Made by a program: the position numbers and the translations under genes | In this document: positions 38,178-52,065 of the stretch, in pieces | Layout: every line of letters starts with the position of its first letter | How positions within the stretch are numbered: the stretch's first letter is position 1 | Notes under the pieces: model-generated | The model's database searches: none | Seen by the model: the letters and a program-made list of their open reading frames with translations, nothing else | Told to the model about the DNA's origin: nothing | From: Inia geoffrensis | Lineage: Eukaryota; Chordata; Mammalia; Artiodactyla; Iniidae | Direction: 5' to 3' | Assembly: GCA_036417435.1 (NCBI GenBank) | Contig: JAZAQT010000338.1 | Coordinates: forward strand, 62,001-126,000 | DNA length: 64,000 nt

Positions 38178-39913
38178 GTGATTTTCTTATGGAGACCTAT
38201 AAATGTATGGGTTTTAAGTTTCTTCACAGTCAGGTATATTCCTAGTTTTTGAATACGGGGTGTTGAGTCGATTTGGTTGAGCGAGGAGTAGGTCTTGTCT
38301 AATATATATTTGGCTTATGGAATGGTATCTGTCCTAATGTCCATCTCTTGTTTTAAGCAGCCTCCCCACTCTCCTTTGACCTTAAGCAAGCATAAATTTC
38401 TTTTGTAAATGTGAGACTCTGTTGTGTTTTGAAATGCAGTTCATGCGTAGTCGTGTTTCCATTCCCGGTATTAGTGATACCTTATGATGTTTCTTTTTCT
38501 GTGTTACTTATTTCACTTAGAATCATCGTAACTAAATCCACTCATTATGCTGCTGCTGGTCTGTGGCCATTGATTTCATTGTTGAGTGATATTCCATTGT
38601 AGGGATGTACCACAACTTCTATATCCATTTTTCTCTTTCTGGGCTATTGAAGTTGTACCATAGTCAAGGTTCCCGTACACAGAGCAGCCCCAAACTTTGG
38701 TGTAGCTCTGTCTTTTTCATTTAAATTTTCCGAATCTATAGCACCATAAGTGGAAGTGCCCTAGGCTCTCTAGCTTGGTTTTTTCTTTGTTCCAGGAAAC
38801 ACCATCCACTTCTCCGGAGTGGCTGTTGGCAATTTACATCCCGCCCATCAGCATAACAAGGCTGCCGGTTCTCCATGGCCTTTCCTGCCTCTCTGGATTT
38901 TACATTTTTTTCGGAGGGCCCTTTTGATCGGTGGGAAGTGAGACTTCCTTGTAGTGCGGATTTCCATTGCAGGCTTGCTTGGTTGGCCAAAAAGGGCGTA
39001 TGCGTTTTTTCCTGAATATATTCAGGAAAAAACGCATACGCCCTTTTTGGCCAAGTGCATCACTGTCGAAATGCTGCCTCTTTTCCTACGATTTCAGAGC
39101 AATTCTTATCTACCACCTGATATCTGTTTTCTGCAATTTTGTGTCGTGTGCAAGTCCTCTTCACAGTCTTCCTTCAATAAATTTTTGGATGATAGGGGTC
39201 ATTTGGAACTCCGCAGGATTGTGAGTTACAGTGCCAAAAATCTCCTTTTGTCAACTCGCTATTTTGTGAGCTGACCGCAAACCTGAATAATTGCTTCAGG
39301 CCCTAATCTCGTTCCAGCATGCCACGCTGAGCCTTTGGTGAATTCTTCTTCCTGTAGGGAAATCATCGTTCAATGTGCCCGTCCAAACACATCGAGTTAG
39401 CCGCTCATTGGTTCTCCTTATTCCTGCTAATCTTCCACAGAAATTGCAAACTGTGCCGAACAAGAGGTCAAAGGCACTGACTCTCGAAGTGGGGAGAATG
39501 TTAATATCGCATCTGGAAAGGCGAACTCGAGTACCAGGGGGGGAAAATAGCGATGAATTTTAGAAATTTTGCCTGATCACTTCGTGGACCATATTCTGGG
39601 TTTTCCATGCATATTTTAGCTGAAGGATAAATCCCTTGAACGTGGAGATTTGGGACCCGTGGAATGGGAATCACGCACCATTACCTCAGAGGGTCTGCTT
39701 TCCCTCACCAATAGTATCAGCCCCAAGTGTCCAGCCTTATCTCTCCCCCAGGTGTGGATGTATAGGTGGTAAATGCAAGATTTCTCGCAAGACCTCAAGG
39801 ACTTATTTAAGAATCTCTCTCTATTTCACAGTCCTTGTGCTTTCTTTTTCAAATTTATTTTTATAAGGGGATTTAGCTTATTTACACTGCTGTGTGTATG
39901 CTGCTGTACACAA
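38178..39913 (+). repeat. Satellite unit 23
   Basis: 1,736 bp, second type. Has gtgttacttatt, tgtagctctg and tctccggagtgg, all repeated in unit 37. Palindrome 38983-39054 is perfect. Confidence 0.92.
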
Positions 39914-41650
39914 GTGATTTTCTTATGGAGACATATAAATGTATGGGTTTTAAGTTTCTTCACAGTCAGGTTTATTCCTAGGTTTTGAATACGGGGTGTT
40001 GAGTCGATTTGGTTGAGCGAGGAGTAGGTCTTGTCTAATATATATTTGGCTTATGGAATGGTAACTGTCCTAATGTCCATCTCTGGTTTTATGCAGCCTC
40101 CCCACTCTCCTTTGACTTTAAGCAAGCATAAATTTCTTTTGTAAATGTGAGACTCTGTTGTGTTTTGAAATGCAGTTCATGCGTAGTCGTGTTTCCATTC
40201 CCGGTATTAGTGATATCTTATGATGTTTCTTTTTCTGTGTGACTTATTTCACTTAGAATCATCGTAACTAAATCCACTCCTTATGCTGCTACTGGTCTGT
40301 GGCCATTGATTTCATTGTTGAGTGATATTCCATTGTAGGGATGTACCACAACTTCTATATCCAGTTTTCTCTTTCTGGGCTATTGAAGTTGTACCATAGT
40401 CAAGGTTCCCGTACACAGAGCAGCCCCAAACTTTGGTGTGGCTCTGTCTTTTACATTTAAATTTTCCGAATCTATAGCACCATAAGTGGAAGTGCCCTAG
40501 GCTCTCTAGCTTGTTTTTTTTCTTTGTTCCAGGAAACACCATCCACTTCTCCAGAGTGGCTGTTGGCAATTTACATCCCGCCCATCAGCATAACAAGGCT
40601 GCCGGTTCTCCATGGCCTGTCCTGCCTCTCTGGATTTTACATTTTTTTCGGAGGGCCCTTTTGATCGGTGGGAAGTGAGACTTCCTTGTAGTGCGGATTT
40701 CCATTGCAGGCTTGCTTGGTTGGCCAAAAAGGGCGTATGCGTTTTTTCCTGAATATATTCAGGAAAAAACGCATACGCCCTTTTTGGCCAAGTGCATCAC
40801 TGTCGAAATGCTGCCTCTTTTCCTACGATTTCAGAGCAATTCTTATCTACCACCTGATATCTGTTTTCTGCAATTTTCTGTCGTGTTCAAGTCCTCTTCA
40901 CAGTCTTCCTTCAGTAAATTTTTGGATGATAGGGGTCATTTGGAACTCCGCAGGATTGTGAGTTACAGTGCCAAAAATCTCCTTTTGTCAACTCGCTTTT
41001 TTGTGAGCTGACCGCAAACCCGAATAATTGCTTCAGGCCCTAATCTCGTGCCGGCATGGCACGCTGAGCCTTTGGTGAATTCTTCTTCCTGTAGGGAAAT
41101 CATCGTTCAATGTGCCGGTCTAAACACATCGAGTTAGCCGCTCATTGGTTCTCCTTATTCCTGCTCATCTTCCACGGAAATTGCAAACTGTGCCAAACAA
41201 GAGGTCAAAGGCACTGACTCTCCAAGTGGGGAGAATGTTAATATCGCATCTGGAAAGGCGAACTCGAGTCCCGGGGGGGGAAAATGGCGATGAATTTTAG
41301 AAATTTTGCCTGATCACTTCGTGGGCCATATTCTGGGTTTTCCATGCATATTTCAGCTGAAGGATAAATCCCTTAAAAGTGGAGATTTGGGACCCGTGGA
41401 ATGGGAATCATGCACCATTAGCTCAGAGGGTCTGCATTCCCTCACCAATAGTATCAGCCCCAAGTGTCCAGCCTTATCTCTCCCCCAGCTGTGGATGTAG
41501 AGGTGGTAAATCCAAGATTTCTCGCAAGACCTCAAGGACTTATTTAAGAATCTCTCTCTATTTCACAGTCCTTGTGCTTTCTTTTTCAAATTTATTTTTA
41601 TAAGGGGATTTAGATTATTTACACTGCTGTGTGTATGCTGCTGTACACAA
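39914..41650 (+). repeat. Satellite unit 24
   Basis: 1,737 bp. An extra T lies in the run near 40512-40520. The G-run after gagtccc (about 41273-41280) is at the long end of the range. Palindrome 40720-40791 is perfect. The right half resembles unit 12. Confidence 0.92.
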
Positions 41651-43387
41651 GTGATTTTCTTATGGAGACCTATAAATGTATGGGTTTTAAGTTTCTTCAC
41701 AGTCAGGTATATTCCTAGGTTTTGAATACGGGGTGTTGAGTCGATTTGGTTGAGCGAGGAGTAGGTCTTGTCTAAAATATATTTGGCTTATGGAATGGTA
41801 TCTGTCCTAATGTCCATCTCTTGTTTTAAGCAGCCTCCCCACTCTCCTTTGACCTTAAGCAAGCATAAATTTCTTTTGTAAATGTGAGACTCTGTTGTGT
41901 TTTGAAATGCAGTTCATGCGTAGTCGTGTTTCCATTCCCGGTATTAGTGATATCTTATGATGTTTCTTTTTCTGTGTGACTTATTTCACTTAGAATCATC
42001 GTAACTAAATCCACTCATTATGCTGCTGCTGGTCTGTGGCCATTGATTTCATTGTTGAGTGATATTCCATTGTAGGGATGTACCACAACTTCTATATCCA
42101 TTTTTCTCTTTCTGGGCTATTGAAGTTGTACCATAGTCAAGGTTCCCGTACACAGAGCAGCCCCAAACTTTGGTGTGGCTCTGTCTTTTTCATTTAAATT
42201 TTCCGAATCTATAGCACCATAATTGGAAGTGCCCTAGGCTCTCTAGCTTGGTTTTTTCTTTGTTCCAGGAAACACCATCCACTTCTCCAGAGTGGCTGTT
42301 GGCCATTTACATCTCGCCCATCAGCATAACAAGGCTGCCAGTTCTCCATGGCCTGTCCTGTCTCTCTGGATTTTACGTTTTTTTCGGAGGGCCCTTTTGA
42401 TCGGTGGGAAGTGAGACTTCCTTGTAGTGCGGATTTCCATTGCAGGCTTGCTTGGTTGGCCAAAAAGGGCGTATGCGTTTTTTCCTGAATATATTCAGGA
42501 AAAAACGCATACGCCCTTTTTGGCCAAGTGCATCACTGTCGAACTGCTGCCTCTTTTCCTTCGATTTCAGAGCAATTCTTATCTACCACCTGATATCTGT
42601 TTTCTGCAATTCTGTGTCGTGTTCAAGTCCTCTTCACAGTCTTCCTTCAATAAATTTTTGGATGATAGGGGTCATTTGGAACTCCGCAGGATTGTGAGTT
42701 ACAGTGCCAAAAATCTCCTTTTCTCAACTCGTTTTCTTGTGAGCTGACCGCAAACCCGAATAATTGCTTCAGGCCCTAATCTCGTGCCGGCATGGCATGC
42801 TGAGCCTTTGGTGAATTCTTCTTCCTGTAGGGAAATCATCGTTCAATGTGCCCGTCTAAACACATCGAGTTAGCCGCTCATTGGTTCTCCTTATTCCTGC
42901 TCATCTTCCACAGAAATTGCAAACTGTGCCAAACAAGAGGTCAAAGGCACTGACTCTCCAAGTGGGGAGAATGTTAATATCGCATCTGGAAAGCCGAACT
43001 CGAGTACCAGGGGGGGGAAAATGGCGATGAATTTTAGAAATTTTGCCTGATCACTTCGTGGGCCATATTCTGGGTTTTCCATGCATATTTTAGCTGAAGG
43101 ATAAATCCATTAAAAGTGGAGATTTGGGACCCGTGGAATGGGAATCATGCACCATTAGCTCAGAGGGTCTGCATTCCCTCACCAATAGTATCAGCCCCAA
43201 GTGTCCAGCCTTATCTCTCCCCCAGCTGTGGATGTAGAGGTGGTAAATCCAAGATTTCTCGCAAGACCTCAAGGACTTATTTAAGAATCTCTCTCTATTT
43301 CACAGTCCTTGTGCTTTCTTTTTCAAATTTATTTTTATAAGGGGATTTAGATTATTTACACTGCTGTGTGTATGCTGCTCTACACAA
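41651..43387 (+). repeat. Satellite unit 25
   Basis: 1,737 bp. Close to units 13 and 15 on the left (tgtctaaaatatat, acatctcgcc). Palindrome 42456-42527 is perfect. Confidence 0.92.
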
Positions 43388-45122
43388 GTGATTTTCTTAT
43401 GGAGACCTATAAATGTATGGGTTTTAAGTTTCTTCACAGTCAGGTATATTCCTAGGTTTTGAATACGGGGTGTTGAGTCGATTTGGTTGAGCGAGGAGTA
43501 GGTCTTGTCTAAAATATATTTGGCTTATGGAATGGTATCTGTCCTAATGTCCATCTCTTGTTTTAAGCAGCCTCCCCACTCTCCTTTGACCTTAAGCAAG
43601 CATAAATTTCTTTTGTAAATGTGAGACTCTGTTGTGTTTTGAAATGCAGTTCATGCGTAGTCGTGTTTCCATTCCCGGTATTAGTGATATCTTATGATGT
43701 TTCTTTTTCTGTGTGACTTATTTCACTTAGAATCATCGTAACTAAATCCACTCATTATGCTGCTGCTGGTCTGTGGCCATTGATTTCATTGTTGAGTGAT
43801 ATTCCATTGTAGGGATGTACCACAACTTCTATATCCATTTTTCTCTTTCTGGGCTATTGAAGTTGTACCATAGTCAAGGTTCCCGTACACAGAGCAGCCC
43901 CAAACTTTGGTGTGGCTCTGTCTTTTTCATTTAAATTTTCCGAATCTATAGCACCATAAGTGGAAGTGCCCTAGGCTCTCTAGCTTGGTTTTTTCTTTGT
44001 TCCAGGAAACACCATCCACTTCTCCAGAGTGGCTGTTGGCAATTTACATCTCGCCCATCAGCATAACAAGGCTGCCGGTTCTCCATGGCCTGTCCTGTCT
44101 CTCTGGATTTTACGTTTTTTTCGGAGGGCCCTTTTGATCGGTGGGAAGTGAGACTTCCTTGAAGTGCGGATTTCCATTGCAGGCTTGCTTGGTTGGCCAA
44201 AAAGGGCTTATGCGTTTTTTCCTGAATATATTCAGGAAAAAACGCATACGCCCTTTTTGGCCAAGTGCATCACTGTCGAACTGCTGCCTCTTTTCCTTCG
44301 ATTTCAGAGCAATTCTTATCTACCACCTGATATCTGTTTTCTGCAATTCTGTGTCGTGTTCAAGTCCTCTTCACAGTCTTCCTTCAATAAATTTTTGGAT
44401 GATAGGGGTCATTTGGAACTCCGCAGGATTGTGAGTTACAGTGCCAAAAATCTCCTTTTCTCAACTCGCTTTCTTGTGAGCTGACCGCAAACCCGAATAA
44501 TTGCTTTAGGCCCTAATCTCGTGCCGGCATGGCATGCTGAGCCTTTGGTGAATTCTTCTTCCTGTAGGGAAATCATCGTTCAATGTGCCCGTCTAAACAC
44601 ATCGAGTTAGCCGCTCATTGGTTCTCCTTATTCCTGCTCATCTTCCACAGAAATTGCAAACTGTGCCAAACAAGAGGTCAAAGGCACTGACTCTCCAAGT
44701 GGGGAGAATGTTAATATCGCATCTGGAAAGGCGAACTCGAGTACCAGGGGGGGGAAATGGCGATGAATTTTAGAAATTTTGCCTGATCACTTCGTGGACC
44801 ATATTCTGGGTTTTCCATGCATATTTTAGCTGAAGGATAAATCCCTTAAACGTGGAGATTTGGGACCCGTGGAATGGGAATCATGCACCATTAGCTCAGA
44901 GGGTCTGCATTCCCTCACCAATAGTATCAGCCCCAAGTGTCCAGCCTTATCTCTCCCCCAGCTGTGGATGTAGAGGTGGTAAATCCAAGATTTCTTGCAA
45001 GACCTCAAGGACTTATTTAAGAATTTGTCTCTATTTCAGAGTCCTTGTGCTTTCTTTTTCAAATTTATTTTTATAAGGGATTTAGATTATTTACACTGCT
45101 GTGTGTATGCTGCTGTACACAA
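43388..45122 (+). repeat. Satellite unit 26
   Basis: 1,735 bp. One G is missing in ataagggattt (45074). Palindrome 44193-44264 has one left-arm mismatch (gggcttatgcg). The variant cttgaagtgcgg removes a stop and lengthens the plus frame at 44141-44434. Confidence 0.92.
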
Positions 45123-46857
45123 GTGATTTTCTTATGGAGACCTATAAATGTATGGGTTTTAAGTTTCTTCACAGTCAGGTTTATTCCTAGGTTTTGAATA
45201 CGGGGTGTTGAGTCGATTTGGTTCAGCGAGGAGTAGGTCTTGTCTAATATATATTTGGCTTATGGAATGGTAACTGTCCTAAAGTCCATCTCTGGTTTTA
45301 TGCAGCCTCCCCACTCTCCTTTGACCTTAAGCAAGCATAAATTTCTTTTGTAAATGTGAGACTCTGTTGTGTTTTGAAATGCAGTTCATGCGTAGTCGTG
45401 TTTCCATTCCCGGTATTAGTGATATCTTATGATGTTTCTTTTTCTGTGTGACTTATTTCACTTAGAAACATCGTAACTAAATCCACTCATTATGCTGCTA
45501 CTGGTCTGTGGCCATTGATTTCATTGTTGAGAGATATTCCATTGTAGGGATGTACCACAACTTCTATATCCAGTTTTCTCTTTCTGGGCTATTGAAGTTG
45601 TACCATAGTCAAGGTTCCCGTACACAGAGCAGCCCCAAACTTTAGTGTGGCTCTGTCTTTTACATTTAAATTTTCCGAATCTATAGCACCATAAGTGGAA
45701 GTGCCCTAGGCTCTCTAGCTTGTTTTTTTCTTTGTTCCAGGAAACACCATCCACTTCTCCAGAGTGGCTGTTGGCAATTTACATCCCGCCCATCAGCATA
45801 ACAAGGCTGCCGGTTCTCCATGGCCTGTCCTGCCTCTCTGGATTTTACATTTTTTTCGGAGGGCCCTTTTGATCGGTGGGAAGTGAGACTTCCTTGTAGT
45901 GCGGATTTCCATTGCAGGCTTGCTTGGTTGGCCTAAAAGGGCGTATGCGTTTTTTCCTGAATATGTTCAGGAAAAAACGCATACGCCCTTTTTGGCCAAG
46001 TGCATCACTGTCGAAATGCTGCCTCTTTTCCTACGATTTCAGAGCAATTCTTATCTACCACCTGATATCTGTTTTCTGCAATTTTGTGTCGTGTTCAAGT
46101 CCTCTTCACAGTCTTCCTTCAATAAATTTTTGGATGATAGGGGTCATTTGGAACTCCGCAGGATTGTGAGTTACAGTGCCAAAAATCTCCTTTTGTCAAC
46201 TCGCTTTTTTGTGAGCTGACCGCAAACCCGAATAATTGCTTCAGGCCCTAATCTCGTTCCGGCATGGCACGCTGAGCCTTTGGTGAATTCTTCTTCCTGT
46301 AGGGAAATCATCGTTCATTGTGCCCGTCTAAACACATCGAGTAAGCCGCTCATTGGTTCTCCTTATTCCTGCTCATCTTCCACAGAAATTGCAAACTGTG
46401 CCAAACAAGAGGTCAAAGGCACTGACTCTCCAAGTGGGGAGAATGTTAATATCGCATCTGGAAAGGCGAACTCGAGTACCGGGGGGGAAAATGGCGATGA
46501 ATTTTAGAAATTTTGCCTGATCACTTCGTGGACCATATTCTGGGTTTTCCATGCATATTTTAGCTGAAGGATAAATACCTTAAACGTGGATATTTGGGAC
46601 CCGTGGAATTTGAATCATGCACCATTACCTCAGAGGGTCTGCATTCCCTCACCAATAGTATCAGCCCCAAGTGTCCAGCCTTATCTCTCCCCCAGCTGTG
46701 GATGTAGAGGTGGTAAATCCAAGATTTCTCACAAGACCTCAAGGACTTATTTAAGAATTTCTCTCTATTGCACAGTCCTTGTGCTTTCTTTTTCAAATTT
46801 ATTTTTATAAGGGGATTTAGATTATTTACACTGCTGTGTGTATGCTGCTGTACACAA
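45123..46857 (+). repeat. Satellite unit 27
   Basis: 1,735 bp. Has gagagatattcc, ctttagtgtgg and cttttacattt. Palindrome 45928-45999 has a left-arm change (ggcctaaaagg) and an axis change (atatgttcagg). The right two-thirds recurs in unit 35 after the SINE. Confidence 0.92.
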
Positions 46858-48593
46858 GTGATTTTCTTATGGAGACCTATAAATGTATGGGTTTTAAGTT
46901 TCTTCACAGTCAGGTTTATTCCTAGGTTTTGAATACGGGGTGTTGAGTCGATTTGGTTCAGCGAGGAGTAGGTCTTGTCTAATATATATTTGGCTTATGG
47001 AATGGTAACTGTCCTAAAGTCCATCTCTGGTTTTATGCAGCCTCCCCACTCTCCTTTGACCTTAAGCAAGCATAAATTTCTTTTGTAAATGTGAGACTCT
47101 GTTGTGTTTTGAAATGCAGTTCATGCGTAGTCGTGTTTCCATTCCCGGTATTAGTGATATCTTATGATGTTTCTTTTTCTGTGTGACTTATTTCACTTAG
47201 AAACATCGTAACTAAATCCACTCATTATGCTGCTACTGGTCTGTGGCCATTGATTTCATTGTTGAGAGATATTCCATTGTAGGGATGTACCACAACTTCT
47301 ATATCCAGTTTTCTCTTTCTGGGCTATTGAAGTTGTACCATAGTCAAGGTTCCCGTACACAGAGCAGCCCCAAACTTTGGTGTGGCTCTGTCTTTTACAT
47401 TTAAATTTTCCGAATCTATAGCACCATAAGTGGAAGTGCCCTAGGCTCTCTAGCTTGGTTTTTTCTTTGTTCCAGGAAACACCATCCACTTCTCCAGAGT
47501 GGCTGTTGGCAATTTACATCCCGCCCATCAGCATAACAAGGCTGCCGGTTCTCCATGGCCTGTCCTGCCTCTCTGGATTTTACATTTTTTTCGGAGGGCC
47601 CTTTTGATCGGTGGGAAGTGAGACTTCCTTGTAGTGCGGATTTCCATTGCAGGCTTGCTTGGTTGGCCAAAAAGGGCGTATGCGTTTTTTCCTGAATATA
47701 TTCAGGAAAAAACGCATACGCCCTTTTTGGCCAAGTGCATCACTGTCGAACTGCTGCCTCTTTTCCTACGATTTCAGAGCAATTCTTATCTACCACCTGA
47801 TATCTGTTTTCTGCAATTCTGTGTCGTGTTCAAGTCCTCTTCACAGTCTTCCTTCAATAAATTTTTGGATGATAGGGGTCATTTGGAACTCCGCAGGATT
47901 GTGAGTTACAGTGCCAAAAATCTCCTTTTCTTAACTCGCTTTCTTGTGAGCTGACCGCAAACCCGAATAATTGCTTCAGGCCCTAATCTCGTTCTGGCAT
48001 GGCACGCTGAGCCTTTGGTGAATTCTTCTTCCTGTAGGGAAATCATCGTTCAGTGTGCCCGTCCAAACACATCGAGTTAGCCGCTCATTGGTTCTCCTTA
48101 TTCCTGCTCATCTTCCACAGAAATTGCAAACTGTGCCAAACAAGAGGTCAAAGGCACTGACTCTCCAAGTGGGGAGAATGTTTATATCGCATGTGGAAAG
48201 GCAAACTCGAGTACCAGGGGTGGAAAATGGCGATGAATTTTAGAAATTTTGCCTGATTACTTCGTGGACCATATTCTCGGTTTTCCATGCATATTTTAGC
48301 TGAAGGATAAATCCCTTAAACGTGGAGATTTGGGACCCGTGGAATGGGAATCATGCACCATTAGCTCAGAGGGTCTGCATTCCCTCACCAATAGTATCAG
48401 CCCCAAGTGTCCAGCCTTATCTCTCCCCCAGCTGTGGATGTAGAGGTGGTAAATCCAAGATTTCTCGCAAGCCCTCAAGGACTTATTTAAAAATTTCTCT
48501 CTATTGCACAGTCCTTGTGCTTTCTTTTTCAAATTTATTTTTATAAGGGTATTTAGCTTATTTACACTGCTGTGTGTATGCTGCTGTACACAA
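46858..48593 (+). repeat. Satellite unit 28
   Basis: 1,736 bp. The left 600 bp copies unit 27 (gagagatattcc, cttttacattt). Palindrome 47663-47734 is perfect. The right half has ccatattctcgg, shared with units 30 and 32. Confidence 0.92.
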
Positions 48594-50329
48594 GTGATTT
48601 TCTTATGGAGACCTATAAATTTATGGGTTTTAAGTTTCTTCACAGTCAGGTTTATTCCTAGGTTTTGAATACGGGGTGTTGAGTCTATTTGGTTGAGCAA
48701 GGAGTAGGTCTTGTCTAATATATATTTGGCTTATGGAATGGTATCTGTCCTAATGTCCATCTCTGGAATTATGCAGCCTCCCCACTCTCCTTTGACCTTA
48801 AGCAAGCATAAATTTCTTTTGTAAATGTGAGACTCTGTTGTGTTTTGAAATGCAGTTCATACGTAGTCGTGTTTCCATTCCCGGTATTAGTGATATCTTA
48901 TGATGTTTCTTTTTATGTGTGACTTATTTCACTTAGAATCATCGTAACTAAATCCACTCATTATGCTGCTACTGGTCTGTGGCCATTGATTTCATTGTTG
49001 AGTGATATTCCATTGTAGGGATGTACCACAACTTCTATATCCATTTTTCTCTTTCTGGGCTATTGAAGTTGTACCATAGTCAAGTTTCCCGTACACAGAG
49101 CAGCCCCAAACCTTGGTGTGACTCTGTCTTTTTCATTTAAATTTTCCGAATCTATAGCACCATAAGTGGAAGTGCCCTAGGCTCTCTAGCTTGGTTTTTT
49201 CTTTGTTCCAGGAAACACCATCCACTTCTCCAGAGTGGCTGTTGGCAATTTACATCCCGCCCATCAGCATAACAAGGCTGCCGGTTCTCCATGGCCTGTC
49301 CTGCCTCTCTGGATTTTACACTTTTTTCGGACGGCCCTTTGGATCGGTGGGAAGTGAGACTGGCTTGTAGTGTGGATTTCCATTGCAGGCTTGCTTGGTT
49401 GGCCAAAAAGGGCGTATGCGTTTTTTCCTGAATCTATTCAGGAAAAAACGCATACGCCCTTTTTGGCCAAGTGCATCACTGTCGAACTGCTGCCTCTTTT
49501 CCTAGGATTTCAGAGCAATTCTTATGTACCACCTGATATCTGTTTTCTGCAATTTTGTGTCGTGTTCAAGTCCTCTTCACAGTCTTCCTTCAATAAATTT
49601 TTGGATGATAGGGGTCATTTGGAACTCCGCAGGATTGTGAGTTACAGTGCCAAAAATCTCCTTTTGTCAACTCGCTTTTTTGTGAGCTGACCGCAAACCC
49701 GAATAATTGCTTCAGGCCTTAATCTCGTTCTGGCATGGCACGCTGAGCCTTTGGTGAATTCTTGTTCCTGTAGGGAAATCATCGTTCAATGTGCCCGTCC
49801 AAACACATCGGGTTAGCCGCACATTGGTTCTCCTTATTCCTGCTCATCTTCCACAGAAATTGAAAACTGTGCCGAACAAGAGGTCAAAGGCACTGACTCT
49901 CGAAGTGGGGAGAATGTTAATATCGCATCTGGAAAGGCGAACTCGAGTACCAAAGGGGGAAAATGGCGATGAATTTTAGAAATTTTGCCTGATCACTTCG
50001 TGGACCATATTCTGGGTTTTCCATGCATATTTTAGCTGAAGGATAAATCCCTTAAACGTGGAGATTTGGGACCCGTGGAATGGGAATCATGCACCATTAC
50101 CTCAGAGGGTCTGCATTCCCTCACCAATAGTATCAGCCCCAAGTGTCCAGCCTTATCTCTCCCCCAGCTGTGGATGTAGAGGTGGTAAATCCAAGATTTC
50201 TCACAAGCCCTCAAGGACTTATTTAAAAATTTCTCTCTATTTCACAGTCCTTGTGCTTTCTTTTTCAAATTTATTTTTATAAGGGGATTTAGCTTATTTA
50301 CACTGCTGTGTGTATGCTGCTGTACACAA
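48594..50329 (+). repeat. Satellite unit 29
   Basis: 1,736 bp. Has ataaatttatggg, gagtctatttgg and ctctggaattatgc; the last recurs only in unit 36. Palindrome 49399-49470 has an axis change (gaatctattc). Confidence 0.92.
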
Positions 50330-52065
50330 GTGATTTTCTTATGGAGACCTATAAATTTATGGGTTTTAAGTTTCTTCACAGTCAGGTTTATTCCTAGGTT
50401 TTGAATACGGGGTGTTGAGTCTATTTGGTTGAGCAAGGAGTAGGTCTTGTCTAATATATATTTGGCTTATGGAATGGTATCTGTCCTAATGTCCATCTCT
50501 GGTTTTATGCAGCCTCCCCACTCTCCTTTGACCTTAAGCAAGCATAAATTTCTTTTGTAAATGTGAGACTCTGTTGTGTTTTGAAATGCAGTTCATACGT
50601 AGTCGTGTTTCCATTCCCGGTATTAGTGATATCTTATGATGTTTCTTTTTATGTGTGACTTATTTCACTTAGAATCATCGTAACTAAATCCACTCATTAT
50701 GCTGCTACTGGTCTGTGGCCATTGATTTCATTGTTGAGTGATATTCCATTGTAGGGATGTACCACAACTTCTATATCCATTTTTCTCTTTCTGGGCTATT
50801 GAAGTTGTACCATAGTCAAGTTTCCCGTACACAGAGCAGCCCCAAACCTTGGTGTGACTCTGTCTTTTTCATTTAAATTTTCCGAATCTATAGCACCATA
50901 AGTGGAAGTGCCCTAGGCTCTCTAGCTTGGTTTTTTCTTTGTTCCAGGAAACACCATCCACTTCTCCAGAGTGGCTGTTGGCAATTTACATCCCGCCCAT
51001 CAGCATAACAAGGCTGCCGGTTCTCCATGGCCTGTCCTGCCTCTCTGGATTTTACACTTTTTTCGGACGGCCCTTTGGATCGGTGGGAAGTGAGACTGGC
51101 TTGTAGTGTGGATTTCCATTGCAGGCTTGCTTGGTTGGCCAAAAAGGGCGTATGCGTTTTTTCCTGAATCTATTCAGGAAAAAACGCATACGCCCTTTTT
51201 GGCCAAGTGCATCACTGTCGAACTGCTGCCTCTTTTCCTAGGATTTCAGAGCAATTCTTATGTACCACCTGATATCTGTTTTCTGCAATTTTGTGTCGTG
51301 TTCAAGTCCTCTTCACAGTCTTCCTTCAATAAATTTTTGGATGATAGGGGTCATTTGGAACTCCGCAGGATTGTGAGTTACAGTGCCAAAAATCTCCTTT
51401 TGTCAACTCGCTTTTTTGTGAGCTGACCACAAACCCGAATAATTGCTTCAGGCCCTAATCTCGTTCCGGCATGGCACTCTGAGCCTTTGGTGAATTCTTC
51501 TTCTTGTAGGGAAATCATCGTTCAATGTGCCCGTCTAAACACATCGAGTTAGCCGCTCATTGGTTCTCCTTATTCCTGCTCATCTTCCACAGAAATTGCA
51601 AACTGTGCCAAACAAGACGTCAAGGGCACTGACTCTCCAAGTGGGGAGAATGTTTATATCACATCTGGAAAGGCGAACTCGAGTACCAGGGGTGGAAAAT
51701 GGCGATGAATTTTAGAAATTTTGCCTGATCACTTCGTGGACCATATTCTCGGTTTTCCATGCATATTTTAGCAGAAGGATAAATCCCTTAAACGTGGAGA
51801 TTTGGGACCCGTGGAATGGGAATCACGCACCATTAGCTCAGAGGGTCTGCATTCCCTCACCAATAGTATCAGCCCCAAGTGTCCAGCCTTATCTCTCCCC
51901 CAGCTGTGGATGTAGAGGTGGTAAATCCAAGATTTCTCGCAAGCCCTCAAGGACTTATTTAAAAATTTCTCTCTATTTCACAGTCCTTGTGCTTTCTTTT
52001 TCAAATTTATTTTTATAAGGGGATTTAGATTATTTACACTGCTGTGTGTATGCTGCTGTACACAA
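50330..52065 (+). repeat. Satellite unit 30
   Basis: 1,736 bp. Near copy of unit 29 as far as about 51430, then the right part that repeats in unit 32. Palindrome 51135-51206 has the gaatctattc axis change. Confidence 0.92.
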
